Assembly: GCF_001530125.1 (NCBI RefSeq)
Contig: NZ_LDUG01000053.1
Coordinates: forward strand, 16,278 to 58,389
Direction: 5' to 3'
DNA: 42,112 bases
Source of the DNA: Thiobacillus denitrificans
Lineage (GTDB): Bacteria > Pseudomonadota > Gammaproteobacteria > Burkholderiales > Thiobacillaceae
Under the pieces are notes generated by a model that was not told the DNA's origin, ran no database searches, and was given only the letters and a program-made list of their open reading frames with translations. Of the stretch, positions 32,824-41,948 are shown piece by piece (position 1 is the first letter of the stretch; each line of letters begins with the position of its first letter). The position numbers and the translations under genes were made by a program.

Positions 32824-33288
32824 ATGAACTTGAAGGTTTTGATGCTCGCTGCTGTCGGCGCCCTGACCATGCAATCGGCCTGGGCCGCCACCATCAGCGT
32901 GAGTGACGCCTGGGCGCGCGCCACCATGCCGGGGCAGAAAGTCAGCGGCGCCTACATGCGGATTCAGTCCGATGCCGACGCGCGTCTCGTCAGTGCATCC
33001 AGCCCGGCGGTGCCGCGGGTGGAGATGCATGAAATGAGGATGGACGGCGATGTGATGCGGATGCGCGAAGTGAAGGCGATCGATCTGCCGAAAGGCAAGA
33101 CGGTTTCGCTCGAGCCCGGCGGCTTTCACATCATGCTGATGAACCTGCCGCAGCCGATTGCCGCCGGCGACGTCATCCCGCTGATCCTGACGGTGGAGTC
33201 AGGCGGCAAGCGGCAGACCGTCGAGGTGAAGGCGGAAGCCCGTGCGCCCATGGGCGGCGCCATGCCCATGCAGCACCACCATCACTGA
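32824..33288 (+). CDS. PCu(A)C-type periplasmic copper chaperone
   Basis: The 154-residue protein has a signal peptide (MNLKVLMLAAVGALTMQSAWA) and a cupredoxin-like DUF461 domain: ISVSDAWARATMPGQKVSGAYMRI, VPRVEMHEMRMDGDVMRMREV, and LEPGGFHIMLMNLPQPI. This gives the copper site His-x-Met...Met...His-x-Met of PCu(A)C. These proteins deliver Cu(I) to cytochrome oxidase and other cuproproteins. A His-rich end (MPMQHHHH) adds ligands. GGAG lies 6-7 bases before ATG 32824. Its last 7 bases overlap the end of hvfC on the other strand. Confidence 0.93.
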   Translation: MNLKVLMLAAVGALTMQSAWAATISVSDAWARATMPGQKVSGAYMRIQSDADARLVSASSPAVPRVEMHEMRMDGDVMRMREVKAIDLPKGKTVSLEPGGFHIMLMNLPQPIAAGDVIPLILTVESGGKRQTVEVKAEARAPMGGAMPMQHHHH

Positions 33289-34040
33289 GCCGTTCCAAGA
33301 ATGGCGCCGCGCGCGCGCAAGTCGTCAAGCAGCGTGCCACCGGCTTGAACCACGAGCGCCGGATCGGGATGGCGGCTTTCGGAGGCGATGGTTTGCAGCG
33401 CCGCGTTCCCGCTCAGGGTGCCCGGTTCCAGCAGCGTCAGCAGCCGCGCGGTGAAGGCGTTGATCTCGCTGAACTGCACCGCGTCTTCGGCGTCGCGAAA
33501 CACCAGCAGACAGGTTTCCATTGGCACGACTTTTCGGCGCGGCGCAATGCGCTGCACCGGCCAGTCGTAGCGCAGGTTGGCCAGCACCGGGTTCAGTAGC
33601 GGCACGCCGTCGAGGAGGTCGCCTGCCGCATCGACCGCGCGATCCAGGCTTCGATTCGACACCGACAGCACCAGCTCGATCCATTCGTAATGCGCCAGCG
33701 CCAGCAGATACGGCGGATAGCCCTCGGGCGGCGTCCATTCGTTCTGCAGGAACTGCACGAACTCGTCGGGAATCTGCCGGAAGTACGGCGTGCGGCTGCG
33801 GTGCGTGCTGAAGAAGGCGCGCACCAGCTTGGCCCACTTGCGCGCGCCCAGCACCTGCCGCAGCACCGGAAAGCACGCCAGCAAAAAGCCCTCGATGTTG
33901 TTGTAGAGCAGCGCGTTGTAGATTTTCATCCGCCGCGCTTCCACCCCGGCCGGCCGCGGGTGCGACTTCGGGTCGCGGATGTGCGCGGTGAAGGCGAGCT
34001 GGTAGCGCTGGAATTCAGGAAGCGCGGATGGCGTTTTCAT
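33282..34040 (-). CDS. hvfC: HvfC/BufC-like partner protein (DUF2063)
   Basis: This 252-residue DUF2063 protein works with DUF692 enzymes as recognition and recruitment partner for the precursor peptide. Landmarks are [79 protein letters not shown] and [19 protein letters not shown]. The C-terminal part is a smaller alpha/beta domain. It overlaps hvfB by 26 bases, so the two are coupled. It is the last gene of the operon. Confidence 0.9.
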   Translation of the reverse strand: MKTPSALPEFQRYQLAFTAHIRDPKSHPRPAGVEARRMKIYNALLYNNIEGFLLACFPVLRQVLGARKWAKLVRAFFSTHRSRTPYFRQIPDEFVQFLQNEWTPPEGYPPYLLALAHYEWIELVLSVSNRSLDRAVDAAGDLLDGVPLLNPVLANLRYDWPVQRIAPRRKVVPMETCLLVFRDAEDAVQFSEINAFTARLLTLLEPGTLSGNAALQTIASESRHPDPALVVQAGGTLLDDLRARGAILGTAQ

Positions 34041-34866
34041 GTCGATGAGGTTGCGCCTGGATGCGCGCGATGTGCTCGACCTCGCGCATCAGTTCGGCCA
34101 GCGGCGGAATGTTGAAGTCGCGCTCCAGCAGCGTCGGGGTGACGCCGTGGAGCCAGTAGGTCGCGTCGAGCAGCGCCCACACCGGATCGATCACATCGGC
34201 ACCGTGGGTGTCGACGAGCAGGTCGTTCGCCTCGTTGTAATGTCCCGCCATGTGCATATATACGATGCGCTCGGTCGGCAACGCGCGGATGAATTCGAGC
34301 GGGTCGTAGCGGTGGTTCACGCTGTTGACGTAGACGTTGTTGACGTCCAGATGCAGGTCGCAGTCGGCCTCGTCCAGCACTGCGCGGATGAACGCGATCT
34401 CGTCCATCTCGGCAACCGGCGACGGGGTGTAGTACGAGGCGTTTTCGATCGCGATGCGGCGTTCCAGAATGTCCTGCGCGCGGCGGATGCGCGCAGCGAC
34501 GTATTTCACTGCCTCTTCCGTGAAGGGAATCGGCAACAGGTCGTACAGATGCCCGTCGTCCGAGCAGTACGACAGATGTTCGGTGTAGAGCTGGATGCCG
34601 TGGGCATCCATGAATTGTCGCGTCTTGTGCAGCAGCATTTCGTCGAGCGGCGAGGGGCCGCCGAGCGATAGCGACAGGCCGTGGCAAACGAAGGGGTAGC
34701 GTTCGGTGAAGCCGCGCAGGTCGCGGCCGAACGCGCCGCCCAGGTCGATCCAGTTTTCCGGAGCGAGCTCGAAAAAATCGATGGCGTCGGGGACCCGGGA
34801 TTTCAGCGCGGGTATGAGTTCGCGCCGAAACCCCAGCCCCGCGCCGGCAAGGCGCAGGGGGTTCAT
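34015..34866 (-). CDS. hvfB: HvfB/BufB-like multinuclear iron oxidase (DUF692, MNIO)
   Basis: DUF692 enzymes are TIM-barrel, multi-iron oxidases that modify Cys residues of RiPP precursors. In the Hvf/bufferin group they act on EGKCG-type repeats to make copper-binding oxazolone-thioamide groups. The 283-residue protein has the conserved iron-ligand segments [56 protein letters not shown] and DTHGADV. It starts 12 bases after the hvfA stop and overlaps hvfC. The precursor with four EGKCG motifs directly upstream makes the substrate obvious. Confidence 0.92.
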   Translation of the reverse strand: MNPLRLAGAGLGFRRELIPALKSRVPDAIDFFELAPENWIDLGGAFGRDLRGFTERYPFVCHGLSLSLGGPSPLDEMLLHKTRQFMDAHGIQLYTEHLSYCSDDGHLYDLLPIPFTEEAVKYVAARIRRAQDILERRIAIENASYYTPSPVAEMDEIAFIRAVLDEADCDLHLDVNNVYVNSVNHRYDPLEFIRALPTERIVYMHMAGHYNEANDLLVDTHGADVIDPVWALLDATYWLHGVTPTLLERDFNIPPLAELMREVEHIARIQAQPHRHENAIRAS

Positions 34867-34878
34867 CAGGCGAGCGAC

Positions 34879-35196
34879 TTACTTCTTGGGCGCGGGCTTG
34901 GTGGCGCCGCACTTGCCTTCGCCGCACTTGCCTTCCGGCATTTTCTTGTCGCTGGGCTTCATCTCGGTGGCCTTGGCGTCTTTCTTGGTAGCGCCGCACT
35001 TGCCTTCGCCACATTTTCCTTCCGGCATTTTCTTGTCGGTGGGCTTCATCTCGGCGTGATTGTCGGCCACCTGGTAGCCGGTGGTCAGGCCGGATAGGGC
35101 GAAGGGGTTTCCGGCGGCCGACGCAATGGGGGCGGCGGTCATGCTGGCGACGAAAGCGGTGCCGACGGCGGCGGCGATCAGGGATTTCCTGGACAT
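34879..35196 (-). CDS. hvfA: HvfA/bufferin-type copper-binding RiPP precursor
   Basis: The 105-residue protein has a Sec signal peptide (residues 1-28, SAA end) and a low-complexity mature part. EGKCG occurs four times (59-63, 64-68, 88-92, 93-97) in two near-identical 29-residue units that open EMKPTDKKMP and EMKPSDKKMP. EGKCG is the motif modified by HvfB-HvfC in related systems, so the exported product should bind copper in the periplasm. The DNA shows the same 87-base internal duplication. AGGAGA precedes the ATG at 35196. Upstream genes encode an ECF sigma and its anti-sigma, which probably control it. Confidence 0.93.
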   Translation of the reverse strand: MSRKSLIAAAVGTAFVASMTAAPIASAAGNPFALSGLTTGYQVADNHAEMKPTDKKMPEGKCGEGKCGATKKDAKATEMKPSDKKMPEGKCGEGKCGATKPAPKK

Positions 35197-35266
35197 GGTG
35201 TTGCTCTCCTAACAGGTTTAACGACGGTCAAAAATTACCGGACGAATCCGGCTTGATGCGAAAGGC

Positions 35267-35527
35267 TCACGCGCCGAGCTTTTTCTGCATTTCGGTTTCG
35301 ATGCGCTGCCGGGCTTCGGACGTGAGGCCCGGGGCGACATCCTCGTCGGCCCCGGTCTCCACCCGAAACAGGCGGCGCATTTCCTGCAACTGCCGGTTGA
35401 AGCGGGCGCAGTTTTCGCAGATGGCAAGGTGCATTCGCAACGCCAAGCGGTCGGCAAACGGCAGCCGCTCGTCCATGGCGCGCGAGGCGAGCATGCTGGT
35501 TTCCTTGCATGTCACGATCCATTTCAT
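35267..35527 (-). CDS. Zinc-finger (zf-HC2) anti-sigma factor
   Basis: From ATG 35527 the protein has 86 residues: MKWIVTCKETSMLASRAMDERLPFADRLALRMHLAICENCARFNRQLQEMRRLFR. The C...HxxxCxxC set (Cys7, His and two Cys in HLAICENC) is the ZAS zinc site that holds a cognate ECF sigma factor. No membrane helix follows, so it is a soluble anti-sigma. Its ATG overlaps the sigma gene stop by 4 bases. Zinc-thiolate sites of this kind can respond to oxidants or metals, fitting the copper-buffer genes downstream. Confidence 0.88.
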   Translation of the reverse strand: MKWIVTCKETSMLASRAMDERLPFADRLALRMHLAICENCARFNRQLQEMRRLFRVETGADEDVAPGLTSEARQRIETEMQKKLGA

Positions 35528-36090
35528 GCCGCACCCGCCTTCGAGAACCCGTTCAATTCCAGGCATTGCCGCATGAACAATCGCGCCCGATGCAGCAGTA
35601 CCCAGCAATTCGTCGGCGTGATATCCAGTTCCTTACAGATTTCTTCAGTTTCTATTCCGGCCACCTCGCGCAGGCTGAATACCTGCGCCATCACCGGCTT
35701 TAGGCGGTCGGCGCATTCGTCCAGCACGCGCCGCAGCTGGCTCAATTCGGCCTCGGCGTGCGGGTTGCCCCACGGGCGTGGCGGCTCGACCCAGTGGCCG
35801 TCCTGCTTGAACAGGCTGTCGACGGCTTCCTCGCCGTCTTCGTCGCGCGGCAGTTCGACTTCGCGCACATTGCGCCGGATCTGGTCGACGATCTTGTGTT
35901 TGAGGATGCCGGTGAGCCAGGTGCGCGGGCTGGCATGGCCGGCGTAGCGCGCCTGCGCCGAGATCGCGGCGAGCAGGGTTTCCTGCACCGCATCCTCGGC
36001 CAGCTCGTCCGAATGCAGCTGGCGGCGCGCCATCCGGAACAGATAGTCCCCGTGGTCGGCCAGCCAGGCGTGCGTGTCGAGCGTATCCAT
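35524..36090 (-). CDS. ECF-type RNA polymerase sigma factor
   Basis: From ATG 36090 (AAGGA upstream) the protein has 188 residues. Region 2 reads DYLFRMARRQLHSDELAEDAVQETLLAAISAQARY, then SPRTWLTGILKHKIVDQIRR. Region 4 reads LDECADRLKPVMAQVFSLREVAGIETEEICKELDITPTNCWVLLHRARLFMRQCL, with the TNCWVLLHRAR recognition helix of the TIGR02943-like group. It is coupled to its zinc-finger anti-sigma and followed by hvfABC, so it likely drives that operon and itself. A longer frame to 36186 has no better start. I could not fix its promoter motif with confidence. Confidence 0.9.
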   Translation of the reverse strand: MDTLDTHAWLADHGDYLFRMARRQLHSDELAEDAVQETLLAAISAQARYAGHASPRTWLTGILKHKIVDQIRRNVREVELPRDEDGEEAVDSLFKQDGHWVEPPRPWGNPHAEAELSQLRRVLDECADRLKPVMAQVFSLREVAGIETEEICKELDITPTNCWVLLHRARLFMRQCLELNGFSKAGAA

Positions 36091-36200
36091 CGATGATCCT
36101 TGTCTGCAATGCGCGAGGTGGGGGCACTTTAGAGGTAGCCACAGAATGCGGCAACCCCGGCCATCGCGGTTGAGGGGCGCCTTCATTTTTATTGGCGTAA

Positions 36201-37115
<915 letters not shown>

Positions 37116-37117
37116 GC

Positions 37118-37573
37118 ATGCGCTACTGGCTGATGAAATCCGAACCCAGCGACGTCAGCATTGACGACCTCGCCGCCATGCCGAACCAAAGCGTCGCCTG
37201 GTACGGCGTGCGCAACTACCAGGCGCGCAATTTCATGCGCGACCAGATGCAGCCCGGCGACAAGGTGCTGTTCTACCATTCGTCGTGCGCCGAGCCGGGC
37301 ATCGCCGGGCTAACCGAAGTCGGCGTGCCGGCGTATCCCGACGCCACCCAGTTCGATCCGAAGAACAAGTATTTCGACCCCAAGGCCACCCCGGAAACGC
37401 CGCGCTGGTTCAACGTCGACGTCAAGCTGGTGAAGAAGACGCGGCTGATGCCGCTGTCAGAAATCCGCGGTTATCCCGAGCTCGCCCATATGCGCATTCT
37501 GCAAACGGGCAACCGCCTGTCGATCACCCCGATCGATCCGGCCGAATACGCCTTTATCGTCAAGCACCTCTGA
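37118..37573 (+). CDS. EVE-domain protein
   Basis: The 151-residue protein is a single EVE domain, of the PUA-like family that reads modified bases in DNA or RNA: MRYWLMKSEPSDVSIDDL, VAWYGVRNYQARNFMRDQMQPGDKVLFYHSS, GIAGLTEVGVPAYPD and ELAHMRILQTGNRLSITPI. The aromatic and basic residues of the binding pocket are kept. It follows argB by 2 bases and overlaps the TSUP gene by 1 base (TGATG), so it sits in an operon. Its ligand is unknown; the gene is also core in many bacteria without nearby modification systems. Confidence 0.9.
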   Translation: MRYWLMKSEPSDVSIDDLAAMPNQSVAWYGVRNYQARNFMRDQMQPGDKVLFYHSSCAEPGIAGLTEVGVPAYPDATQFDPKNKYFDPKATPETPRWFNVDVKLVKKTRLMPLSEIRGYPELAHMRILQTGNRLSITPIDPAEYAFIVKHL

Positions 37574-38379
37574 TGCCGGAACTGGCGCCTGCCCTGCTCG
37601 CGGCCTACGTCGGCCTCGGGCTGGCGGTCGGCTTCGTCGCCGGCCTGCTTGGCGTCGGCGGCGGGCTCATCATCGTGCCGGTGCTGATTTTGCTGCTGCA
37701 CGCGCAGGGCCTGGCAGCCGGTATGGAGCCGCAGCTGGCGCTCGGAACTTCGCTTGCCTCCATCCTGTTCACCTCGCTCGCCAGCATGCGCGCGCACCAT
37801 CGCCACGGCGCGGTCGAGTGGCCGCTGGTGCGGCGCATCGCGCCCGGCATCGTGCTCGGCACGCTGGCCGGGGCGATGCTGGCGGCGCAGATGCCGGCAC
37901 GGGTGCTGAAGCTGTTTTTTGTCGCCTTCCTGTTTTACGCCGCCATCCAGATGTGGCTCGACTTCAAGCCGGCGCCGCATCGCGAATTGCCGGGGCGCGG
38001 CGGGACGACGCTGGCGGGCGGCGTGATCGGCGCGGTGTCGAGCTGGGTCGGCATCGGCGGCGGCACCCTGTCGGTGCCATTCATGCTGTGGCACAACGTC
38101 CCGCTGCACCGGGCGATCGCCACCTCGGCGGCGATCGGCTTCCCGATCGCCATTGCCGGCACGGCCGGTTACCTGCTGGGCGGCTGGGACGTCGGCGGCC
38201 GCCCCGCCGGCAGCCTCGGCTTCGTCTACCTGCCAGCGCTCGCCGGCATCGCCCTCGGCAGCGTGCTGACCGCCCCGCTCGGCGCGCGCACCGCGCATCG
38301 CCTGCCGGTGCGGCCGCTGAAGCGGTTTTTTGCGCTGCTGTTGCTGGCGTTGGCGCTGCGCATGGTGTGGACGTTCTAG
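37573..38379 (+). CDS. TSUP (TauE/SafE) family transporter
   Basis: The 268-residue inner-membrane protein has about eight helices in two repeats. Each begins with a Gly-rich motif: GFVAGLLGVGGGLIIVPVL near residue 17 and GAVSSWVGIGGGTLSVPFM near 155. The family exports or imports sulfonates, sulfite and other sulfur anions; which one cannot be told from sequence. In a sulfur-oxidising relative that would fit. Its ATG overlaps the stop of the EVE gene (TGATG). Confidence 0.9.
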   Translation: MPELAPALLAAYVGLGLAVGFVAGLLGVGGGLIIVPVLILLLHAQGLAAGMEPQLALGTSLASILFTSLASMRAHHRHGAVEWPLVRRIAPGIVLGTLAGAMLAAQMPARVLKLFFVAFLFYAAIQMWLDFKPAPHRELPGRGGTTLAGGVIGAVSSWVGIGGGTLSVPFMLWHNVPLHRAIATSAAIGFPIAIAGTAGYLLGGWDVGGRPAGSLGFVYLPALAGIALGSVLTAPLGARTAHRLPVRPLKRFFALLLLALALRMVWTF

Positions 38380-38472
38380 GCGACACTTTGCGCGCCTGAT
38401 TCCGGCACGAATCGAACTGCGCTGCGTGTAACAATTTGGCGCTTGAGCAGCGGTGTTGCCCGCGTTAGTCTT

Positions 38473-38486
38473 TCGACACATGTCGA
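38473..38486. promoter_or_regulatory. Palindrome upstream of rpfF
   Basis: TCGACA-CA-TGTCGA lies 41 bases before the rpfF ATG. It is a perfect 6-bp inverted repeat in the otherwise plain 148-base upstream region and could be an operator. There is no further evidence. Confidence 0.35.
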
Positions 38487-38527
38487 TTTTAGTCGCATGG
38501 TCGCTTTCCTAACCCGTGGAGATACAC

Positions 38528-39430
38528 ATGGCACAACTGCAAGCCGTTCACCCCATGCTGCAACCGCAGCAGAACCATTACAGCCAACTCGCGACCTATT
38601 ACGACGAGCACAACCAGGTTGCCTGGGGCTACATGAATGCCGCACCCCGCCCCTGTTTTACCGACGTGTTGCTGCGGGAAATCGTTGACTGGTTTGGGAG
38701 CATTAGCAAGCGGCTGGATGACCCGGAATGTTCCGATGTGAACTATGCAGTGGTGGCCTCGGCGCACCCCGGAATCTACAACCTGGGGGGCGATCTCAAT
38801 TTGTTTCGCCAGTTGATCGAGGCGCGTGATCGTGACGGCTTGTACACCTATGCGGAAGCCTGCATTCGCCCCCTGTTCTTGAATGCCTTGCATTTGAACC
38901 ATCCCAATCTGAAGACCATCACCCTGGTGCAGGGCGATGCGCTGGGCGGGGGCTTCGAGTGCGCGTTGTCAGGGAATGTGCTGATTGCCGAGCGCGGATC
39001 CAAAATGGGATTTCCGGAAATCCTGTTCAATCTGTTTCCTGGGATGGGGGCGATGAGCTTGCTTGGCCGAAGGATCGGCTACAGCAAGGCCGAGAAGGTT
39101 ATCTTGAGCGGCAAGCTTTACAGTGCAGAAGAAATGTACGAACTGGGCGCGGTGGATATTCTTGCCGAACCGGGGGGCGGCGAGCAGGCAGTCAACGAAT
39201 TCGTTCGCAAAGAGGCTCGCCAGCGCAACGGGGCATTGGCGTTGCGCGCGGCGCGCGAGGTGTCGCAACCGATTGCACATGAGGAGCTGATGCGGATTGC
39301 CGAAATCTGGGTCGACGCGGCGCTGCGGCTCGAGGCCAAGGATTTGCGCATGATGGAGCGTCTGGTTGCGCGTCAGACCGGCAAAGCGGACAGCGTGAAC
39401 AGCGGCGGATCAGCTGTGGTCAGCGCGTAG
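38528..39430 (+). CDS. rpfF: RpfF-like DSF synthase (crotonase family)
   Basis: RpfF makes cis-2-unsaturated fatty acid signals (DSF family) from acyl-ACP, acting as dehydratase and thioesterase. The 300-residue protein has YNLGGDLNLFRQLIEARDRDGLYTYAEACI, VQGDALGGGFECALSGNVLIAERGSKMGFPEILFNLFPGMGAMSLL. The catalytic pair is Glu144 and Glu164, with the 20-residue spacing of Glu141/Glu161 in Xanthomonas RpfF. GGAG lies 6 bases before ATG 38528. It converges on rpfC with a 21-base overlap, the same arrangement as in Xanthomonas. Confidence 0.93.
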   Translation: MAQLQAVHPMLQPQQNHYSQLATYYDEHNQVAWGYMNAAPRPCFTDVLLREIVDWFGSISKRLDDPECSDVNYAVVASAHPGIYNLGGDLNLFRQLIEARDRDGLYTYAEACIRPLFLNALHLNHPNLKTITLVQGDALGGGFECALSGNVLIAERGSKMGFPEILFNLFPGMGAMSLLGRRIGYSKAEKVILSGKLYSAEEMYELGAVDILAEPGGGEQAVNEFVRKEARQRNGALALRAAREVSQPIAHEELMRIAEIWVDAALRLEAKDLRMMERLVARQTGKADSVNSGGSAVVSA

Positions 39431-41941
39431 CTTGTTGGCCTGATAGTCGGCCAGTGCGGCCTGCGTGGCGACCAGCGCAGACCGCACGGCGTCTAGCCTG
39501 TCATGCGCCAGCCGGGTTGCGAGCTCGAACGCCTTGATGCGCTCGGCTTCGGCGCATCGCTCGGCCAGCGGGTTGGCCCCGACGTCGCGGGCACCGCCTT
39601 TCAGTAGGTGCAGTTGATGGTGCCATTGGCCGTAATCCTGGGCGGCCAGCGCACGTTCGATGTCGCGCAGCGTGCGTCCGCTCTCCTCTTCAAAGCTGGC
39701 GAGCAGGTCTTCCACGAAGGCCGCACCCCCCAATTGCGCCAGACCGTCCAGCACGCTCTCATCGAGCTCCTCTTCCCAGTGTTCCGGTGACGCTGCCTTG
39801 CCCGCAGTCGGTGGCGTCTGCCGGGCGACCTGCCGGGCAATGGCATCTATGAGATCGCGGCTGTTGACCGGCTTGGTGAGGAAGGCGTCGGCCCCCGCCT
39901 CTTCACAGGCAGCCTGTGCCTCGGCGCGTGCGTCGGCGGTGAGCATGATGATGGGCAGGTGGCCGTTTTCCATGAAGCGCCAGCGCTGCACCACCTCGGG
40001 CCCGGACAGCTGCGGCATATGCATGTCGATAATGGCCAGGTGATAGGTTTGCTCGGCGGCTTCGAGCATGGCCAGCGCTTCCTCGCCGCCGCGCGCCAGG
40101 TGGACCTCGTGGCCGGCGTGCTCCAGCAGGCCGCGGATTACCCGCTGGTTGACCGGGTTGTCTTCCGCCACCAGGATGCGCAGGTGGGCGTGTTGGCCGG
40201 ACTGCGCCTGGAAGCGGTTGGCCAGCGACACCACGTTGGGCGGCATGCCGTGGCTGACGACTGCATGGATGGCGTTGAACAGCAGGGTGGTGTTGACCGG
40301 CGTACGCAGCACCGAGGCATAGCCTTCGCGCATCAGCAGGGCGTCGTGTGGCAGGGCGATGCTGGCGTCGGATTCAATCAGGATGACCGGGAGTGCAGCC
40401 AGGCTGGGGCCGTCGTGCAGCAGGCGCAGAAAGGCCACCGGGTCACCCGGCAGCGCGCAGCGTTCCACCACCACCGCGCCCACCAGCGTTTCCCCCCCTA
40501 CATTGGCGGACAGCTCGGCGGCGAGCCGGCTGGTGCTGTCCACCGTCACGGTTTCGGCGCCCCAGTGTCGAATGACCGTTTGCAGGCGGGTTGCAAGTTC
40601 GCTCCCCGCCAGGATGGCGACCCGCATCGGCGCGTCGAAATGTTCGTCGGATGCTGTGGCCGGGGCAGCCTGCAGGGCGAACGGCAGCTCGAACCAGAAG
40701 GTCGTGCCTTCGCCTTCTCGGCTGTGCAGGCCGATTTGCCCGCCCAGGGTTTCCACCAGCTGCTTGGCAATGGTGGTGCCCAGCCCGCTGCCGCCAAAGC
40801 GACGGGTGACCGACGGATCGGCCTGGGTGAAACTGTCGAAGATGCGTGCCTGCGCGGCGTCCGGGATGCCGATGCCGGTGTCGACGACTTCGAAGCGCAG
40901 CCGTTGTGGCTGGCTTTGCCCGACCGGGCGGACATACACGTCTATCCGGCCATGTTCGGTGAACTTGATGGCATTGCCGATCAGGTTGATGAGGATCTGG
41001 CGCAGGTGGCGCGCATCGCCATGCAGGTGAAACGGCGTCTGCGGTGCGATATGCGCCGCCAACACCATGCCCTTGCCCTGGGCCAGGGTTTGCATCATGG
41101 CGACCGTGCCGTTGACCAGGCGGTGCAGGTCGAAGTCCTCGTCGGTGCTGACGATGCGCCCTGCCTCTATGCGCGAAATGTCGAGCACGTTGTCGATCAG
41201 TTCCAGCAGGGTGTTGGCCGATGCACGGATGATCTGGGCGAATTCCTGCTGCTCCTTGTCGAGTTTCGTCTCCGCCAGCAGGTCGGCGACGCCGATGACG
41301 CCGTTCAGCGGCGTACGCAACTCGTGGCTCATGTTGGCAAGGAAAACGGATTTTGCCTGATTGGCTTTCCGCTCGCGCTGAATCGCAGAATGGACCTGCT
41401 TCAGCAGCGAGGCCGAATAGAGCGGCACGGCAATCATGGAAAGCAGAAACGCCACCCCAATGGACATGTGAGTGCTCCAGTAAGGCGAGTAGGCGAGAAC
41501 CAGCAAAAAGCCTGCAATCGCCATGGCCGTGGCGGCGTACAGGTAAGCAACACCATATCTGAAGCCGTTGCCAAGCGTGACCCACAGATAAACAACCAGC
41601 AGGGGGCTGCCGGCTTCGCCCGTGTAGGTCAGCAGAAATGAGCATGTCGCATAGTCCATCAACATCGCGACAATGCGGCGTGACGGTGATGCGGCGAGGC
41701 TGACCAGCGAGAGTGCAACGATCAGCCCCGCCAGCCCGGTGAACACGACGCTGACAAGCTGGGCGGTGCCGCGCGTGGCACCATCGAGCGGCGCAACATC
41801 GCTGGAGAAGTACGCCAGAAAGACAAGCCCGATAACGACCCGTATCAGCGCTTGCTGAAACTCCGTATCCGGCCGGCTGCGAATCCGTTTGACCAGACGC
41901 TGTAAAAACCCGGGCAATGACGTCTGAAGCATGGCCTTCAT
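39410..41941 (-). CDS. rpfC: RpfC-like hybrid sensor histidine kinase
   Basis: The 843-residue kinase should sense the RpfF product. It has five to six N-terminal helices (about 33-180), then HisKA KSVFLANMSHELRTPLNGVIG with phospho-His206. The ATPase lobe has NLIGNAIKFTEHG, DTGIGIPD and RRFGGSGLGTTIAKQLVE. A degenerate receiver-like stretch (about 438-560) precedes a full receiver (ILVAEDNPVNQRV, Asp639 in AIIDMHMP, LTKPV). An HPt domain follows, with His778 in QLHLLKGGARDVGA. I chose ATG 41941, 7 bases after the rpfG stop; the frame opens further back inside rpfG. Confidence 0.92.
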   Translation of the reverse strand: MKAMLQTSLPGFLQRLVKRIRSRPDTEFQQALIRVVIGLVFLAYFSSDVAPLDGATRGTAQLVSVVFTGLAGLIVALSLVSLAASPSRRIVAMLMDYATCSFLLTYTGEAGSPLLVVYLWVTLGNGFRYGVAYLYAATAMAIAGFLLVLAYSPYWSTHMSIGVAFLLSMIAVPLYSASLLKQVHSAIQRERKANQAKSVFLANMSHELRTPLNGVIGVADLLAETKLDKEQQEFAQIIRASANTLLELIDNVLDISRIEAGRIVSTDEDFDLHRLVNGTVAMMQTLAQGKGMVLAAHIAPQTPFHLHGDARHLRQILINLIGNAIKFTEHGRIDVYVRPVGQSQPQRLRFEVVDTGIGIPDAAQARIFDSFTQADPSVTRRFGGSGLGTTIAKQLVETLGGQIGLHSREGEGTTFWFELPFALQAAPATASDEHFDAPMRVAILAGSELATRLQTVIRHWGAETVTVDSTSRLAAELSANVGGETLVGAVVVERCALPGDPVAFLRLLHDGPSLAALPVILIESDASIALPHDALLMREGYASVLRTPVNTTLLFNAIHAVVSHGMPPNVVSLANRFQAQSGQHAHLRILVAEDNPVNQRVIRGLLEHAGHEVHLARGGEEALAMLEAAEQTYHLAIIDMHMPQLSGPEVVQRWRFMENGHLPIIMLTADARAEAQAACEEAGADAFLTKPVNSRDLIDAIARQVARQTPPTAGKAASPEHWEEELDESVLDGLAQLGGAAFVEDLLASFEEESGRTLRDIERALAAQDYGQWHHQLHLLKGGARDVGANPLAERCAEAERIKAFELATRLAHDRLDAVRSALVATQAALADYQANKLRADHS

Positions 41942-41948
41942 GCGCCGA

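Noticed and set aside
34879-35196. CRISPR-like or VNTR reading of the 87-base repeat
   Set aside because: The repeat is in-frame coding sequence inside hvfA and has only two units.
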